Assembly (NCBI GenBank): GCA_028279515.1
Contig: JANQNQ010000001.1
Span: 62,001-126,000, forward strand
DNA from: Flavobacteriaceae bacterium
GTDB lineage: Bacteria; Bacteroidota; Bacteroidia; Flavobacteriales; Flavobacteriaceae
Length of the DNA: 64,000 nt
Direction of reading: 5' to 3'
Below the pieces are notes generated by a model. It made no database searches. It had not been told where the DNA came from and was given only the letters and a program-made list of their open reading frames with translations. Of this stretch, positions 8,435 through 16,135 are shown piece after piece (position 1 is the first letter of the stretch; each line of letters opens with the position of its first letter). Position numbers and translations under genes: made by a program.

Positions 8435-8466
8435 AGCATTGTTACATTGGTATATTATTGCATTAA
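8435..8466. repeat. Second copy of the AT-rich dispersed repeat at 6956
   Basis: Thirty-two bases here match 6956-6987 at about 28 positions. The copy lies in the gap between the LprI-like gene and the convergent small lipoprotein, and is followed by TTCATTGAGAAA. Confidence 0.6.
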
Positions 8467-8495
8467 TTCATTGAGAAATTACCAACGACCAAAGA

Positions 8496-8984
8496 CTACT
8501 TCCTAACAAACACCAACTCCTGTCCATCAACCAAGGTTACTGTCACGGTATCATTCTCGATCTGTTTTAGCATACGCCGTTCGTTACGTTGTTTTCGTTC
8601 TTGAAATCGATGCTCAAACGAAGCTGTATGAATGGTATCAACAGGGAAGTCTTCAAATCGTTCGACGGGATATTGCGTCATGGGACCAAAGGTGGATGAG
8701 TGCACACTTTTGACCAACGCACTTGCAGAAATTTCAACAGTCTCATCGGTGCTTACAGAAAACGAGATGCCAGTATGACGATTTCGAGTGAAGTCAATAT
8801 AGTAGCCGCAACTAACTTCGAGCTGCAAATGCCCATTCAATGTAAGTTTTGTGAACCATTGGCTGTTGTCAACTTCTTCATCACCAACATAGGTATACTT
8901 GTGATAATGCCCAGCCGGACACCCCTTAAAGGTGAAACTAACAACAAATAACAAAAGAATCTTACCCAACGAAACAAAGCGCAT
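8496..8984 (-). CDS. Small putative lipoprotein, unknown function
   Basis: The 162-residue product starts with a hydrophobic signal (GKILLLFVVSFTF) and a lipobox-like FKGC with Cys at residue 22. This suggests a lipid-anchored periplasmic or surface protein. The mature part is beta-rich (for example HLQLEVSCGYYIDF) and ends with a basic helix and a short strand (TVTVTLVDGQELVFV). No family was recognised. It is flanked by repeat-bearing gaps and is convergent with the LprI-like gene. Confidence 0.6.
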   Translation of the reverse strand: MRFVSLGKILLLFVVSFTFKGCPAGHYHKYTYVGDEEVDNSQWFTKLTLNGHLQLEVSCGYYIDFTRNRHTGISFSVSTDETVEISASALVKSVHSSTFGPMTQYPVERFEDFPVDTIHTASFEHRFQERKQRNERRMLKQIENDTVTVTLVDGQELVFVRK

Positions 8985-9053
8985 ACTGATGAATTCTATT
9001 GATTACAACGGGTTTTAAGAAGATATATTTGATAATACACTGCGTGCAATTAT

Positions 9054-9076
9054 GAATTTTGTCTTCACAATCCGAA
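9054..9076. repeat. Copy 2 of the TGTCTWCACAATCCG repeat
   Basis: This copy is identical to 1553-1575 except for one base. It is followed by GTAGGGTTGA, which resembles the GAAGGGTTGA after the third copy at 63316. Confidence 0.7.
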
Positions 9077-9153
9077 GCCTCGGTGTAGGGTTGAATACTA
9101 GATTTTGAATTGAGATGGACAACTAAACGCCTAAACAAATCAACGATTCAACC

Positions 9154-9927
9154 TTAATTTAGCTTCCTAAGCTGATCATCAATTCGAAAGTGAAGCTGGG
9201 ATATTTGATCCGAGTACTGATCGGTGTCTTCAAGGATAGCCTTTTTAAGCAACTCAAAAGCTTCTACACGTAATTCAGCGTACTTGAGCAAGTACTCGTT
9301 CTGTTTTACCAATTCAGAAGGAAGGTCAGGAAGTTGATTCGTACGTTCGATGATGGAGATGTTCTCTTTCCATTTCGGAAGAACCGTGTTGTTTAGTTCC
9401 GATAACAAAACAGAAGTGGGTTGTGTGTCTAAATGGTCATAGAAGACAAGTGTTTCGGCTTCATTTTCAGAAAACTGAACCATCTCTGCATCGTATTGCT
9501 CATAAGCCGGATTGCTCATTTCATAAAAGGTGTAGCCCACCACGCTGGCGGTGATGATTAACAAACAAACCACACCTATTCCCGTGGCTCTCCACCACGA
9601 AAAGAAAGCGTTATCGTTTTCTTTATGCTGATTTAGTACAGTTCCTTGCGTTCTTTCTACGATGACATATACGATTCCAAGATAGGTTAGCGGAATGAGC
9701 ATGGGAGGGATTTTATCGATTACACTATCCGGAATCATAAAAATGCCGACAAACAAAACAATGGTCGCTACAATTCCTATAATGAGCGCCTTGTTTCCTT
9801 TCTCAGGCTTGCCCATAGCCTTAAAGTTTTCTCGGATTAAATAACCAGCGGCCAAGGGTCCACCAAGAAAGGTAGCGATCCAAATGGCGCGCTGCGAGTA
9901 AAATGTAAGATCTTCAGTCTTGTTCAT
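9154..9927 (-). CDS. Multi-pass membrane protein with extracytoplasmic helical tail, unknown
   Basis: The 257-residue product is not recognised. Hydrophobic segments occur near residues 13-27, 46-63, 75-90 and 111-130. A roughly 125-residue hydrophilic, helical C-terminus follows, starting with ASVVGYTFYEMSNPAYEQYD. The tail has regular Leu spacing and could be a four-helix or coiled-coil domain outside the membrane. No catalytic motif is visible. It stands alone, transcribed leftwards. Confidence 0.6.
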   Translation of the reverse strand: MNKTEDLTFYSQRAIWIATFLGGPLAAGYLIRENFKAMGKPEKGNKALIIGIVATIVLFVGIFMIPDSVIDKIPPMLIPLTYLGIVYVIVERTQGTVLNQHKENDNAFFSWWRATGIGVVCLLIITASVVGYTFYEMSNPAYEQYDAEMVQFSENEAETLVFYDHLDTQPTSVLLSELNNTVLPKWKENISIIERTNQLPDLPSELVKQNEYLLKYAELRVEAFELLKKAILEDTDQYSDQISQLHFRIDDQLRKLN

Positions 9928-10272
9928 GTCAATAGGGTTGATGGTTGCTTGTAACTAAGGTACTATAAAAAGCAAGAACTTTAATGGTATCTAATGTTCT
10001 ATGAAGAGCCTCCCCTCTAGAAAGAGGGGTAGCCGAAGGCTGGGGTGTGTAAGGAAATCAAGCCGAGAAACTTTTATACACCTCCCTTAGTCCCTCCTTT
10101 TTAGGAGGGAAACCCTTGAAAACAACTTTGGAATTTCTAGTTTTGATCGGTTGCACTCATGTAGCTCCCCTCTTGAGTCGAAGAGGGGGATGAATTCCGT
10201 GAAACGGAAGAAAGGGGAGTTTGTTTTAGGCTTTTAAAGTCTCCTAACAACCAACAACTAAAGACCAAAGAC
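9928..10272. repeat. Gene-free stretch packed with CT-rich inverted repeats
   Basis: No gene is visible. Hairpin-forming elements include 10012-10029 (CCCCTCT/AGAGGGG), 10091-10110 (TCCCTCC/GGAGGGA), 10167-10188 (CCCCTCTT, loop GAGTCG, AAGAGGGG) and 10195-10209 (TTCCGT/ACGGAA). The GAGTCG loop element has a close relative at 30778-30797 with loop GAGTTG. This looks like a nest of dispersed palindromic repeats. Confidence 0.6.
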
Positions 10273-10304
10273 AAAAAATCCCCGGCAATGCCAAGGGATT
10301 TTTT
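10273..10304 (-). terminator. Rho-independent terminator of the T9SS surface protein gene
   Basis: A 10-base stem AAAAAATCCC/GGGATTTTTT encloses a 12-base loop. A T-run follows on the minus strand, 24 bases past the stop codon of the gene at 10328. Confidence 0.75.
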
Positions 10305-10327
10305 AAACAAGCTGAATATATAGGTAG

Positions 10328-13300
10328 TTAATTCATAATAATTTTCTGAGTGAGGGTCATGTCCTGATCCAAGTTGTACACCTGCATAATATAGATGCCC
10401 TTTTGCAAAGACGTTAGATTCAGATCCTTGGTAAAGTCGTTATTGTCAGCCTCGTTAAAGTTGAGGATAAAGACGGTTTTACCCGATAGATCATAAATGC
10501 GAATGTTAGAGATATTAGGTAGATTCCTAAAACTCACATGCAACATTCCGTCCGATGGATTCGGATAGATTTCCATTGCGGGTTGTAAAGCCGCTGGTTC
10601 AACGATTACGGTAATGGTATCGGTCGCAATACATCCGTTGCGATTAACAGTAAGTGTATAAGTCGTTGTTTCAAAAGGCGACACTTCAATGCTCGCCGTG
10701 GTGTCATTCGTGCTCCACGAATAGGTTTCTTCCGCGTTTTCAGGAATACTCAATGTAATGCTTTCACCTTCAACAATAGTGCGGTCTTCGCCAAGCTCCA
10801 CTTCAGGAAGCGGATTCACAGTAACAGTAACTTCTGCCGTATCAGAAGCGCTTCCCGCAGAAACCGTAACCGAATAGGTCGTGGTCTGTGTCGGAGTCAC
10901 TACAATGGTCGAAGATGTTTCTCCTGTGTTCCAGAGATAATTGCTTCCGCCTCCAGCATTCAAGGTAACACTCTCACCTTCGCAGATGGTTTGATTTCCA
11001 CTGATAGTCGCTACAACACTGCTCGCGGTAACGACCACAGTAACCTGATCGGTATTCGAACAACCATTTTCGGTGGTAGTTACCGTATACGTTGTGGTTT
11101 GTGTAGGTGACACGGTGATACTCGCCGTAGTTTCTCCCGTACTCCATTGATAATTGCTACTTCCGGTCGCGGTCAAAGTGGCGGTTTGTCCCTCTTCAAT
11201 GGTTATATCTTGTCCGGCATCAACGCTCGGAATAGGATTCACGGTTACGGTCACTGTATCCGTATCAGAGGCGTTTCCGTTGGAAACGATGACAGAGTAT
11301 GTGGTCGTCGTTGTCGGATTCACTGTGATACTTTGTGTAGTAGCTCCGTTACTCCATTCATAACTGCTTCCACCAGAAGCATTCAAAGTAACACTCTCAC
11401 CTTCACAGATCGATTGATCCGGTCCGGCATTGGCGTTTACAGTTTCGCTATTGACGGTTACGGTAACGCTGTCAGTAGCATCGCAGCCATTTTGAGTCGT
11501 AGTTACCGTATACGTGGTTGTGGCATTTGGAGATACAGTGATACTTGCTGTAGTAGCTCCATTGCTCCATTGGTAGTTATCACTGCCGCTTGCCGTAAGC
11601 GTTACACTTTCGCCTTCTTGTATGGTCACATCTTGTCCGGCGTTCACGTTTGGTGACGGATTCACCGTTACGGTCACTTCATCTGTATTGGTACACCCAT
11701 TCAAGGTGGTAGTTACGGTATAGGTGGTGGTCTGTGTCGGACTCACTGTGATCTGATTGCCATTGCCGCCATTGCTCCAACTAAAAGAACCTTGACCCGT
11801 GGCAGTCAGTGTGGTGTTTTCACCTTCACAAATGCTAATATCGTTACTGGCTGTTACGTCGGGTATAGGGTTTACAGTTACGGTTACGGTATCTGTATCG
11901 GATGCATTTCCGTTGGAAACGGTAACAGTATATGTGGTCGTATCATTTGGACTCACAGTAATACTTTGTGTGGTAGCGCCATTGCTCCATAGATAGTTGC
12001 TTCCACCGGAAGCGCTCAAGGTAGCACTCTCACCTTCGCAGATCGTTTGGTCGGCGCCTGCGTTGGCGTTGACACCGCCTGCAGTCAAATGTCGAAAGTC
12101 AGCCACGTAGGCCGATACGGGCGGACTCCCATTTTCCCAATCACTCGCGTAGATTACGCGGTTTCCAGAAGGAGAAGGGCAGGGATGCGCCTGATTTTCA
12201 TAATTGTCCCACAATCCACGAATATGACAGATACGCTCAACACGAGTTCCATCAAGTTTCACAGCAGCGAGTTCATTGTAATACGGTTGCCAATTGGTAG
12301 GACCGCGGTAACCAAAAGAAACAAAGGCCCATCCAGGACGTTGTAGGTTTCGTGTAGAGGTATGACCAGCGTATCCGCCTTCGGTAAGCACGGTTACTTG
12401 TCCGTCGATCAAGCGACGCTTGATTACGCGTCCATCGTCGGGTTGCGACTTTGAAACACCAACGGCTACCTCGTCTCCGTTTTCATCAACGGTAAGGTCG
12501 TAATGACTTGGCCGTCCGTATTCGCTCCATAATGAACCAACAGGATTTCCATTCAGGTCGTACACCTGAGTGCGGTCTGCGCCGCCGTTAATGACGGCGT
12601 TGACCACAAGATAATTTCCTAGGGGCGAAACGGAAATCCAGTCAACGTTCATGGACGAAAGGTCCAAGTCGTTATATTTTATTTGATTTTGAAGATCTAA
12701 AGCAAAGCCCACCTTTTTTCCGTCTGAGTTACGGGTGGCGTACAAGGCTACCATGTTTCCGTCGTTAGACAGGTTCCCCTCATAGGGGCCGATCAAACAA
12801 CCGCTATAACCCGAAAATGACATCAAGGTAGTTTGTGTTCCGGTATTTACGTTCCACGCTTTTACTTCGTTATCGGTAACCACCACCATGATATTAGGGT
12901 CGGTTGGATGCCAACGTTGGGCATTAGCACTTACTGCATCGGTAAACAAGACCTCGTAGGTCTCACCATCCACAAAGATGGGGCTCGTACCGTTGATGTG
13001 ACGGTCGATCATCAAGATGCTCTCGTCGGCGTTCCAAACCTGTCGCTTTGAATATCCGTGACGTGCAATATCACGCCATTGGGTTCCGATGGTCGGGATC
13101 GATGAATTAGGGTTTCCGGTAACGCGGGTGATCTTTGAAGAAAAGATAGGATCTTCCACCGTTTCAAGATAGCCAGGCTTGGCCATGTTGGGTATCGGCC
13201 AGTGCATATCAAGGTCGGTAAGCAAATTGTAATCCTGCGCGTAACTTCCGTTAGAGAAAAAAGAGAAAAAGGCTAGTGCAAGCAGCAATGTGCTTCTCTT

Positions 13301-13381
13301 GAATAAAGTACAGATGTCGATACCGTTAGTGGTACGGACATAGGTATAGCCAGTTGGGGTGTTAATGAAGGTTGGGGCCAT
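10328..13381 (-). CDS. T9SS-sorted surface protein: beta-propeller-like domain plus seven PKD/Ig-like repeats
   Basis: The 1017-residue secreted protein has an unusually long N-terminus: about 30 polar residues before the hydrophobic core LLLALAFFSFFSNG, with cleavage likely after YAQ near 49. No closer in-frame start exists. Residues about 50-430 form WD40/PD40-like strands (RQVWNADESILMIDRH, SPLGNYLVVNA, CPSPSGNRVIYASDW). Residues about 437-927 are seven repeats of roughly 70 residues, each with I(C/x)EGE, Y.WS.G.T, TTTYTV and VTVTV. The end (IYPNPSDGMLHVS, then DLSGK, then LQKGIYIMQV) is a type A Por secretion sorting tail, so the protein is exported by the Type IX system and attached at the surface. 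The front resembles tolB-like and lyase beta-propellers; its ligand is unknown. It diverges from the polysaccharide operon across a 388-base gap. Confidence 0.85.
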   Translation of the reverse strand: MAPTFINTPTGYTYVRTTNGIDICTLFKRSTLLLALAFFSFFSNGSYAQDYNLLTDLDMHWPIPNMAKPGYLETVEDPIFSSKITRVTGNPNSSIPTIGTQWRDIARHGYSKRQVWNADESILMIDRHINGTSPIFVDGETYEVLFTDAVSANAQRWHPTDPNIMVVVTDNEVKAWNVNTGTQTTLMSFSGYSGCLIGPYEGNLSNDGNMVALYATRNSDGKKVGFALDLQNQIKYNDLDLSSMNVDWISVSPLGNYLVVNAVINGGADRTQVYDLNGNPVGSLWSEYGRPSHYDLTVDENGDEVAVGVSKSQPDDGRVIKRRLIDGQVTVLTEGGYAGHTSTRNLQRPGWAFVSFGYRGPTNWQPYYNELAAVKLDGTRVERICHIRGLWDNYENQAHPCPSPSGNRVIYASDWENGSPPVSAYVADFRHLTAGGVNANAGADQTICEGESATLSASGGSNYLWSNGATTQSITVSPNDTTTYTVTVSNGNASDTDTVTVTVNPIPDVTASNDISICEGENTTLTATGQGSFSWSNGGNGNQITVSPTQTTTYTVTTTLNGCTNTDEVTVTVNPSPNVNAGQDVTIQEGESVTLTASGSDNYQWSNGATTASITVSPNATTTYTVTTTQNGCDATDSVTVTVNSETVNANAGPDQSICEGESVTLNASGGSSYEWSNGATTQSITVNPTTTTTYSVIVSNGNASDTDTVTVTVNPIPSVDAGQDITIEEGQTATLTATGSSNYQWSTGETTASITVSPTQTTTYTVTTTENGCSNTDQVTVVVTASSVVATISGNQTICEGESVTLNAGGGSNYLWNTGETSSTIVVTPTQTTTYSVTVSAGSASDTAEVTVTVNPLPEVELGEDRTIVEGESITLSIPENAEETYSWSTNDTTASIEVSPFETTTYTLTVNRNGCIATDTITVIVEPAALQPAMEIYPNPSDGMLHVSFRNLPNISNIRIYDLSGKTVFILNFNEADNNDFTKDLNLTSLQKGIYIMQVYNLDQDMTLTQKIIMN
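10596..12070 (-). repeat. Seven tandem coding repeats of about 210 bp
   Basis: The seven roughly 70-codon repeats of the surface protein remain highly alike at DNA level. Two subtypes alternate irregularly: one with NGNASDTD and one with a paired-Cys NGC pattern. The arrangement can gain or lose units by recombination. Boundaries are approximate. Confidence 0.8.
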
Positions 13382-13769
13382 AGCTATTAATCACAAATTA
13401 GTTAATGATACAACGCACAGTTGTACAGAACAATAAGTAGGTTTAGTTGTTGCAAACATAAAGGATAAAACCTTGATTTTATTGCATTTGCGTTAAATTT
13501 TAACATTTTGGTGTATTCCTGACTTTGACCCGTAGGAATTTTACGTATTTACGAGTCAAGGAAACTTTCGTTTATCGGCCATTTTATAAGTTTAACGGGC
13601 TTTGGCTTCGTTTTTATTTTAGTAACTTGGCCCTGTTATTGACTGTAAAATGCAGACAATTATCCCCAATCTACTCATAGGCCGAAACCCAAAAGGTGAA
13701 GGTCTAACGATCATTCACGATACGAAACGTTGATAATAGCACAAACAAGGTTTTATTAAAAAGTGAAGG
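13382..13769. other. Divergent intergenic region between surface protein and polysaccharide operon
   Basis: No ORF is visible in these 388 bases. Notable elements are a minus-strand TATGTTTG -7-like box at 13453-13460 and an imperfect inverted repeat at 13525-13559 (TTGACCCGTA / TACGAGTCAA, spacer 15). For the rightward operon only weak -7 matches, such as TAAGTTTA near 13587, are visible. The promoter of the long operon must lie here. Confidence 0.5.
13453..13460 (-). promoter_or_regulatory. Minus-strand -7-like box TATGTTTG
   Basis: TATGTTTG on the minus strand fits TAnnTTTG and lies about 70 bases before the ATG of the T9SS surface protein at 13381. No convincing -33 TTTG is present. Confidence 0.4.
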
Positions 13770-15023
13770 TTGAAACTCAAAAAGTACGTTAAACTCATTG
13801 AGAACTTTGCAGCACTATCAGTGTTCAAAGTGGTAGATCTGGTCATTCCCCTTATCGTCCTACCGTATCTGATCCATACGGTCGGAGCCGACAAATACGG
13901 AGTGTACGGGCTGGCCTATGTACTTGTTTTTTACTTTTTGAATGTCACCCAATACGGATTCTTACTCTCGGCTGTGCGAAAGATCGCCATCAAACGCGAT
14001 GACAAGACCGAACTCAACCGCATCTTTAACGAGGTATTTACCACCAAGCTCTTTTTAACGATCATCGCCATCGCCGTGCTGACCTTGATAGTGCTGTTGA
14101 TTCCTAAGTTTCGCATGCACTATTTGGTATACTTGTTCATGGGATTAATGATGGTGGGAGATTTGTTTTTTCCGCTGTGGTTCTTTCTTGGGATTGAGAA
14201 GATGCGCTTTATCACCTTGATCAATCTGATATCAAAATCCAGCTTCGCGGTGTTTGTCTTTATCCTGATAAAACAGCCCGAAGATTTTGTATACATCTCT
14301 CTATATCAAGCCATCGGTTATCTGATTGCAGGCATGGTCGCCATGATATTGGTGGTACGAACTTTCAAGATAAAAATACGACTGGTGTCGTTTACATCAG
14401 TCAAATATTGGCTGAACCATAGTTTTAGCTCGTTCCTCACGATGATCACACCCACCTTGTATGCCAATACGTCTATTTTTTTAGTCGGAATATTCGGCTT
14501 ACCACAGTATGTGAGTTTTATGGAAGTGGGTTCCAAGGTATCCGGAGCATTCAGTGTTGTAAATACAATTTTAACGGAAGTATTCTACCCCCATGTAAAC
14601 CGCAACCGCAATGGATTGCGTAAGATAAAACACTTCTTCGTCTTTATGGGATTTGTGTTTTCGATACTGATGTACTTTTCATCTGAATTTCTGATTCGAA
14701 TCTGGCTGGGCGATCATATCGATGAGATCGTTTTGATTGTAAAAATCATGAGTCCGTCGCCCTTTTTGATGTCCATTGTTTCAGCCTATGGCGTCAACGG
14801 ATTGATGGTACATAACAAGGACAGATTGTATACGATAATCACGGCTACGGCGTCGGTCATTGGTTTCGTGGTAGGGCTTATTATCATTCCGAAATATTTC
14901 TACGTAGGCGGAGCCATCGCCATTGTCTCCGCTCGAATCGTAAACGCCACGCTCGCATATATCTATGATAGCAAGGTCATGAAGGAAATGGCCACAACAC
15001 CAAATCCCACAACAGACCCATGA
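13770..15023 (+). CDS. wzx: Wzx-type polysaccharide flippase, TTG start
   Basis: The 417-residue polytopic membrane protein belongs to the MATE-like oligosaccharide flippase family. The opening NFAALSVFKVVDLVIPLIVLPYLIHTVGADKYGVYGLA is diagnostic of Wzx/RfbX proteins in meaning and placement: a first amphipathic helix, a VLPYLI turn, then GxxxYG. About 12 membrane segments follow. It flips the undecaprenyl-linked repeat unit to the periplasmic face. The start must be TTG: the in-frame stop lies only one codon upstream and the next Met is residue 115. Its 3 prime end overlaps the next gene by ATGA. It heads the operon. Confidence 0.85.
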   Translation: MKLKKYVKLIENFAALSVFKVVDLVIPLIVLPYLIHTVGADKYGVYGLAYVLVFYFLNVTQYGFLLSAVRKIAIKRDDKTELNRIFNEVFTTKLFLTIIAIAVLTLIVLLIPKFRMHYLVYLFMGLMMVGDLFFPLWFFLGIEKMRFITLINLISKSSFAVFVFILIKQPEDFVYISLYQAIGYLIAGMVAMILVVRTFKIKIRLVSFTSVKYWLNHSFSSFLTMITPTLYANTSIFLVGIFGLPQYVSFMEVGSKVSGAFSVVNTILTEVFYPHVNRNRNGLRKIKHFFVFMGFVFSILMYFSSEFLIRIWLGDHIDEIVLIVKIMSPSPFLMSIVSAYGVNGLMVHNKDRLYTIITATASVIGFVVGLIIIPKYFYVGGAIAIVSARIVNATLAYIYDSKVMKEMATTPNPTTDP

Positions 15024-16135
15024 AAGCTAGCCAATATCTTTGGGGACTGTATCTGCTGTTGTACCCCTTCTATTTTTTACCGCCAGGCGGATTCCAGATC
15101 GCCGATCTGGTCGGGGTGCTTTTATTGGTCGTGAATGGCAAGACCATTTTGTTTCAGGCAACCCAAAATTCCTTTGTACGATATCTGATGTATTTCGCGC
15201 TATACTCGGTAGTGGTCAATCTGATTTGGATGGTCATTCTAGACGATTTTGTGATGCTAAAAGCCAGCATGTTCTATAGCTATGCATTATTGTTTGTGTT
15301 GTGCCTTAATGCGAAGGTCGGCGACATCAACTTTTTAAAGTTTACGCAAAAGGCGATAATCGTCACCTTGGTACTTCAACTTATCTTGTGGCCTTTTGTG
15401 CCAGATCAAGGGGTACGTACCCAATTGTACTTTAACAACCCAAATCAATTGGCATTATGGGGGCTCACCATGCTGGTGCTTTTCAATACGATAGCACAGG
15501 TACTCGAAACCAAGACGATCGTCCGTTTCGCCGTCACTGGCCTTTGTACGTTTATGATCGTTTTGAGTGCGTCCAAGGCAGCCTTGGGAGCCAGTTTGCT
15601 ATTTTGGGGATTTTTCCTTTTGAAAGAGCGCAAATATACCTTCACCTTTGCCTTTATAGCCTTATTGGTGGCGTCGGTGGTCATTGCAGAGTACGATTTG
15701 AGTGCAAAGGACTTTTCTGTGATCGATAAAGTGAAGGCACGCATGGAACACGACAATCTGAGCGACGATAGCTTGGCAGGTAGAGGATACGATCGTATTT
15801 GGAATCATCCTGAGTATTTGTTCTTGGGAGCTGGAGAAGGAAAAGAACAGCGTTTCGATTCGTTCTTAAAGGATGGCGAATTGCACTCGGTGATTTTCAA
15901 TATCTTCTTCTCATATGGGCTGGTCGGACTCTTCTTGTTTGTAATGGCGCTGGTGCAAATTGTCAAACAGCGAAACCGACAGAACACCTTGCTATTAGCC
16001 ATGTTGATGATCTTTACTCTCGTCCATATGGTGTTGAGAATACCTTTGTTTTGGTTGTCTCTATTATTCTTGTACAAAGTACTACCTACGAATTTTATAA
16101 ACGATAAAGAACTAGCTGCCAATGTGCGGAATTAA
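15020..16135 (+). CDS. wzy: O-antigen ligase/polymerase (Wzy-like) membrane protein
   Basis: The 371-residue polytopic protein has around ten hydrophobic segments and a large loop at about 225-285. That loop contains LAGRGYDRIWNHPEYLFLGAGEG, the pattern found in O-antigen ligase/polymerase (Wzy_C) proteins (R-x-x-x-W ... G.G.G). It likely polymerises the repeat units delivered by Wzx at the periplasmic face. It overlaps the flippase gene by 4 bases and the asparagine-synthase gene by 14 bases, indicating tight co-translation. A WaaL-type ligase is the alternative; context favours Wzy. Confidence 0.75.
   Translation: MKASQYLWGLYLLLYPFYFLPPGGFQIADLVGVLLLVVNGKTILFQATQNSFVRYLMYFALYSVVVNLIWMVILDDFVMLKASMFYSYALLFVLCLNAKVGDINFLKFTQKAIIVTLVLQLILWPFVPDQGVRTQLYFNNPNQLALWGLTMLVLFNTIAQVLETKTIVRFAVTGLCTFMIVLSASKAALGASLLFWGFFLLKERKYTFTFAFIALLVASVVIAEYDLSAKDFSVIDKVKARMEHDNLSDDSLAGRGYDRIWNHPEYLFLGAGEGKEQRFDSFLKDGELHSVIFNIFFSYGLVGLFLFVMALVQIVKQRNRQNTLLLAMLMIFTLVHMVLRIPLFWLSLLFLYKVLPTNFINDKELAANVRN

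Noticed and set aside
10596-12070. Repeat array as a possible CRISPR
   Set aside because: The period is about 210 bases, the repeats are in frame and they encode a surface protein. There are no short direct repeats with unique spacers.
11147-12346. Forward-strand ORFs opposite the T9SS repeat region
   Set aside because: They recur with the repeat period and are the complement of the repeated Thr/Val-rich coding strand, so they are shadows.
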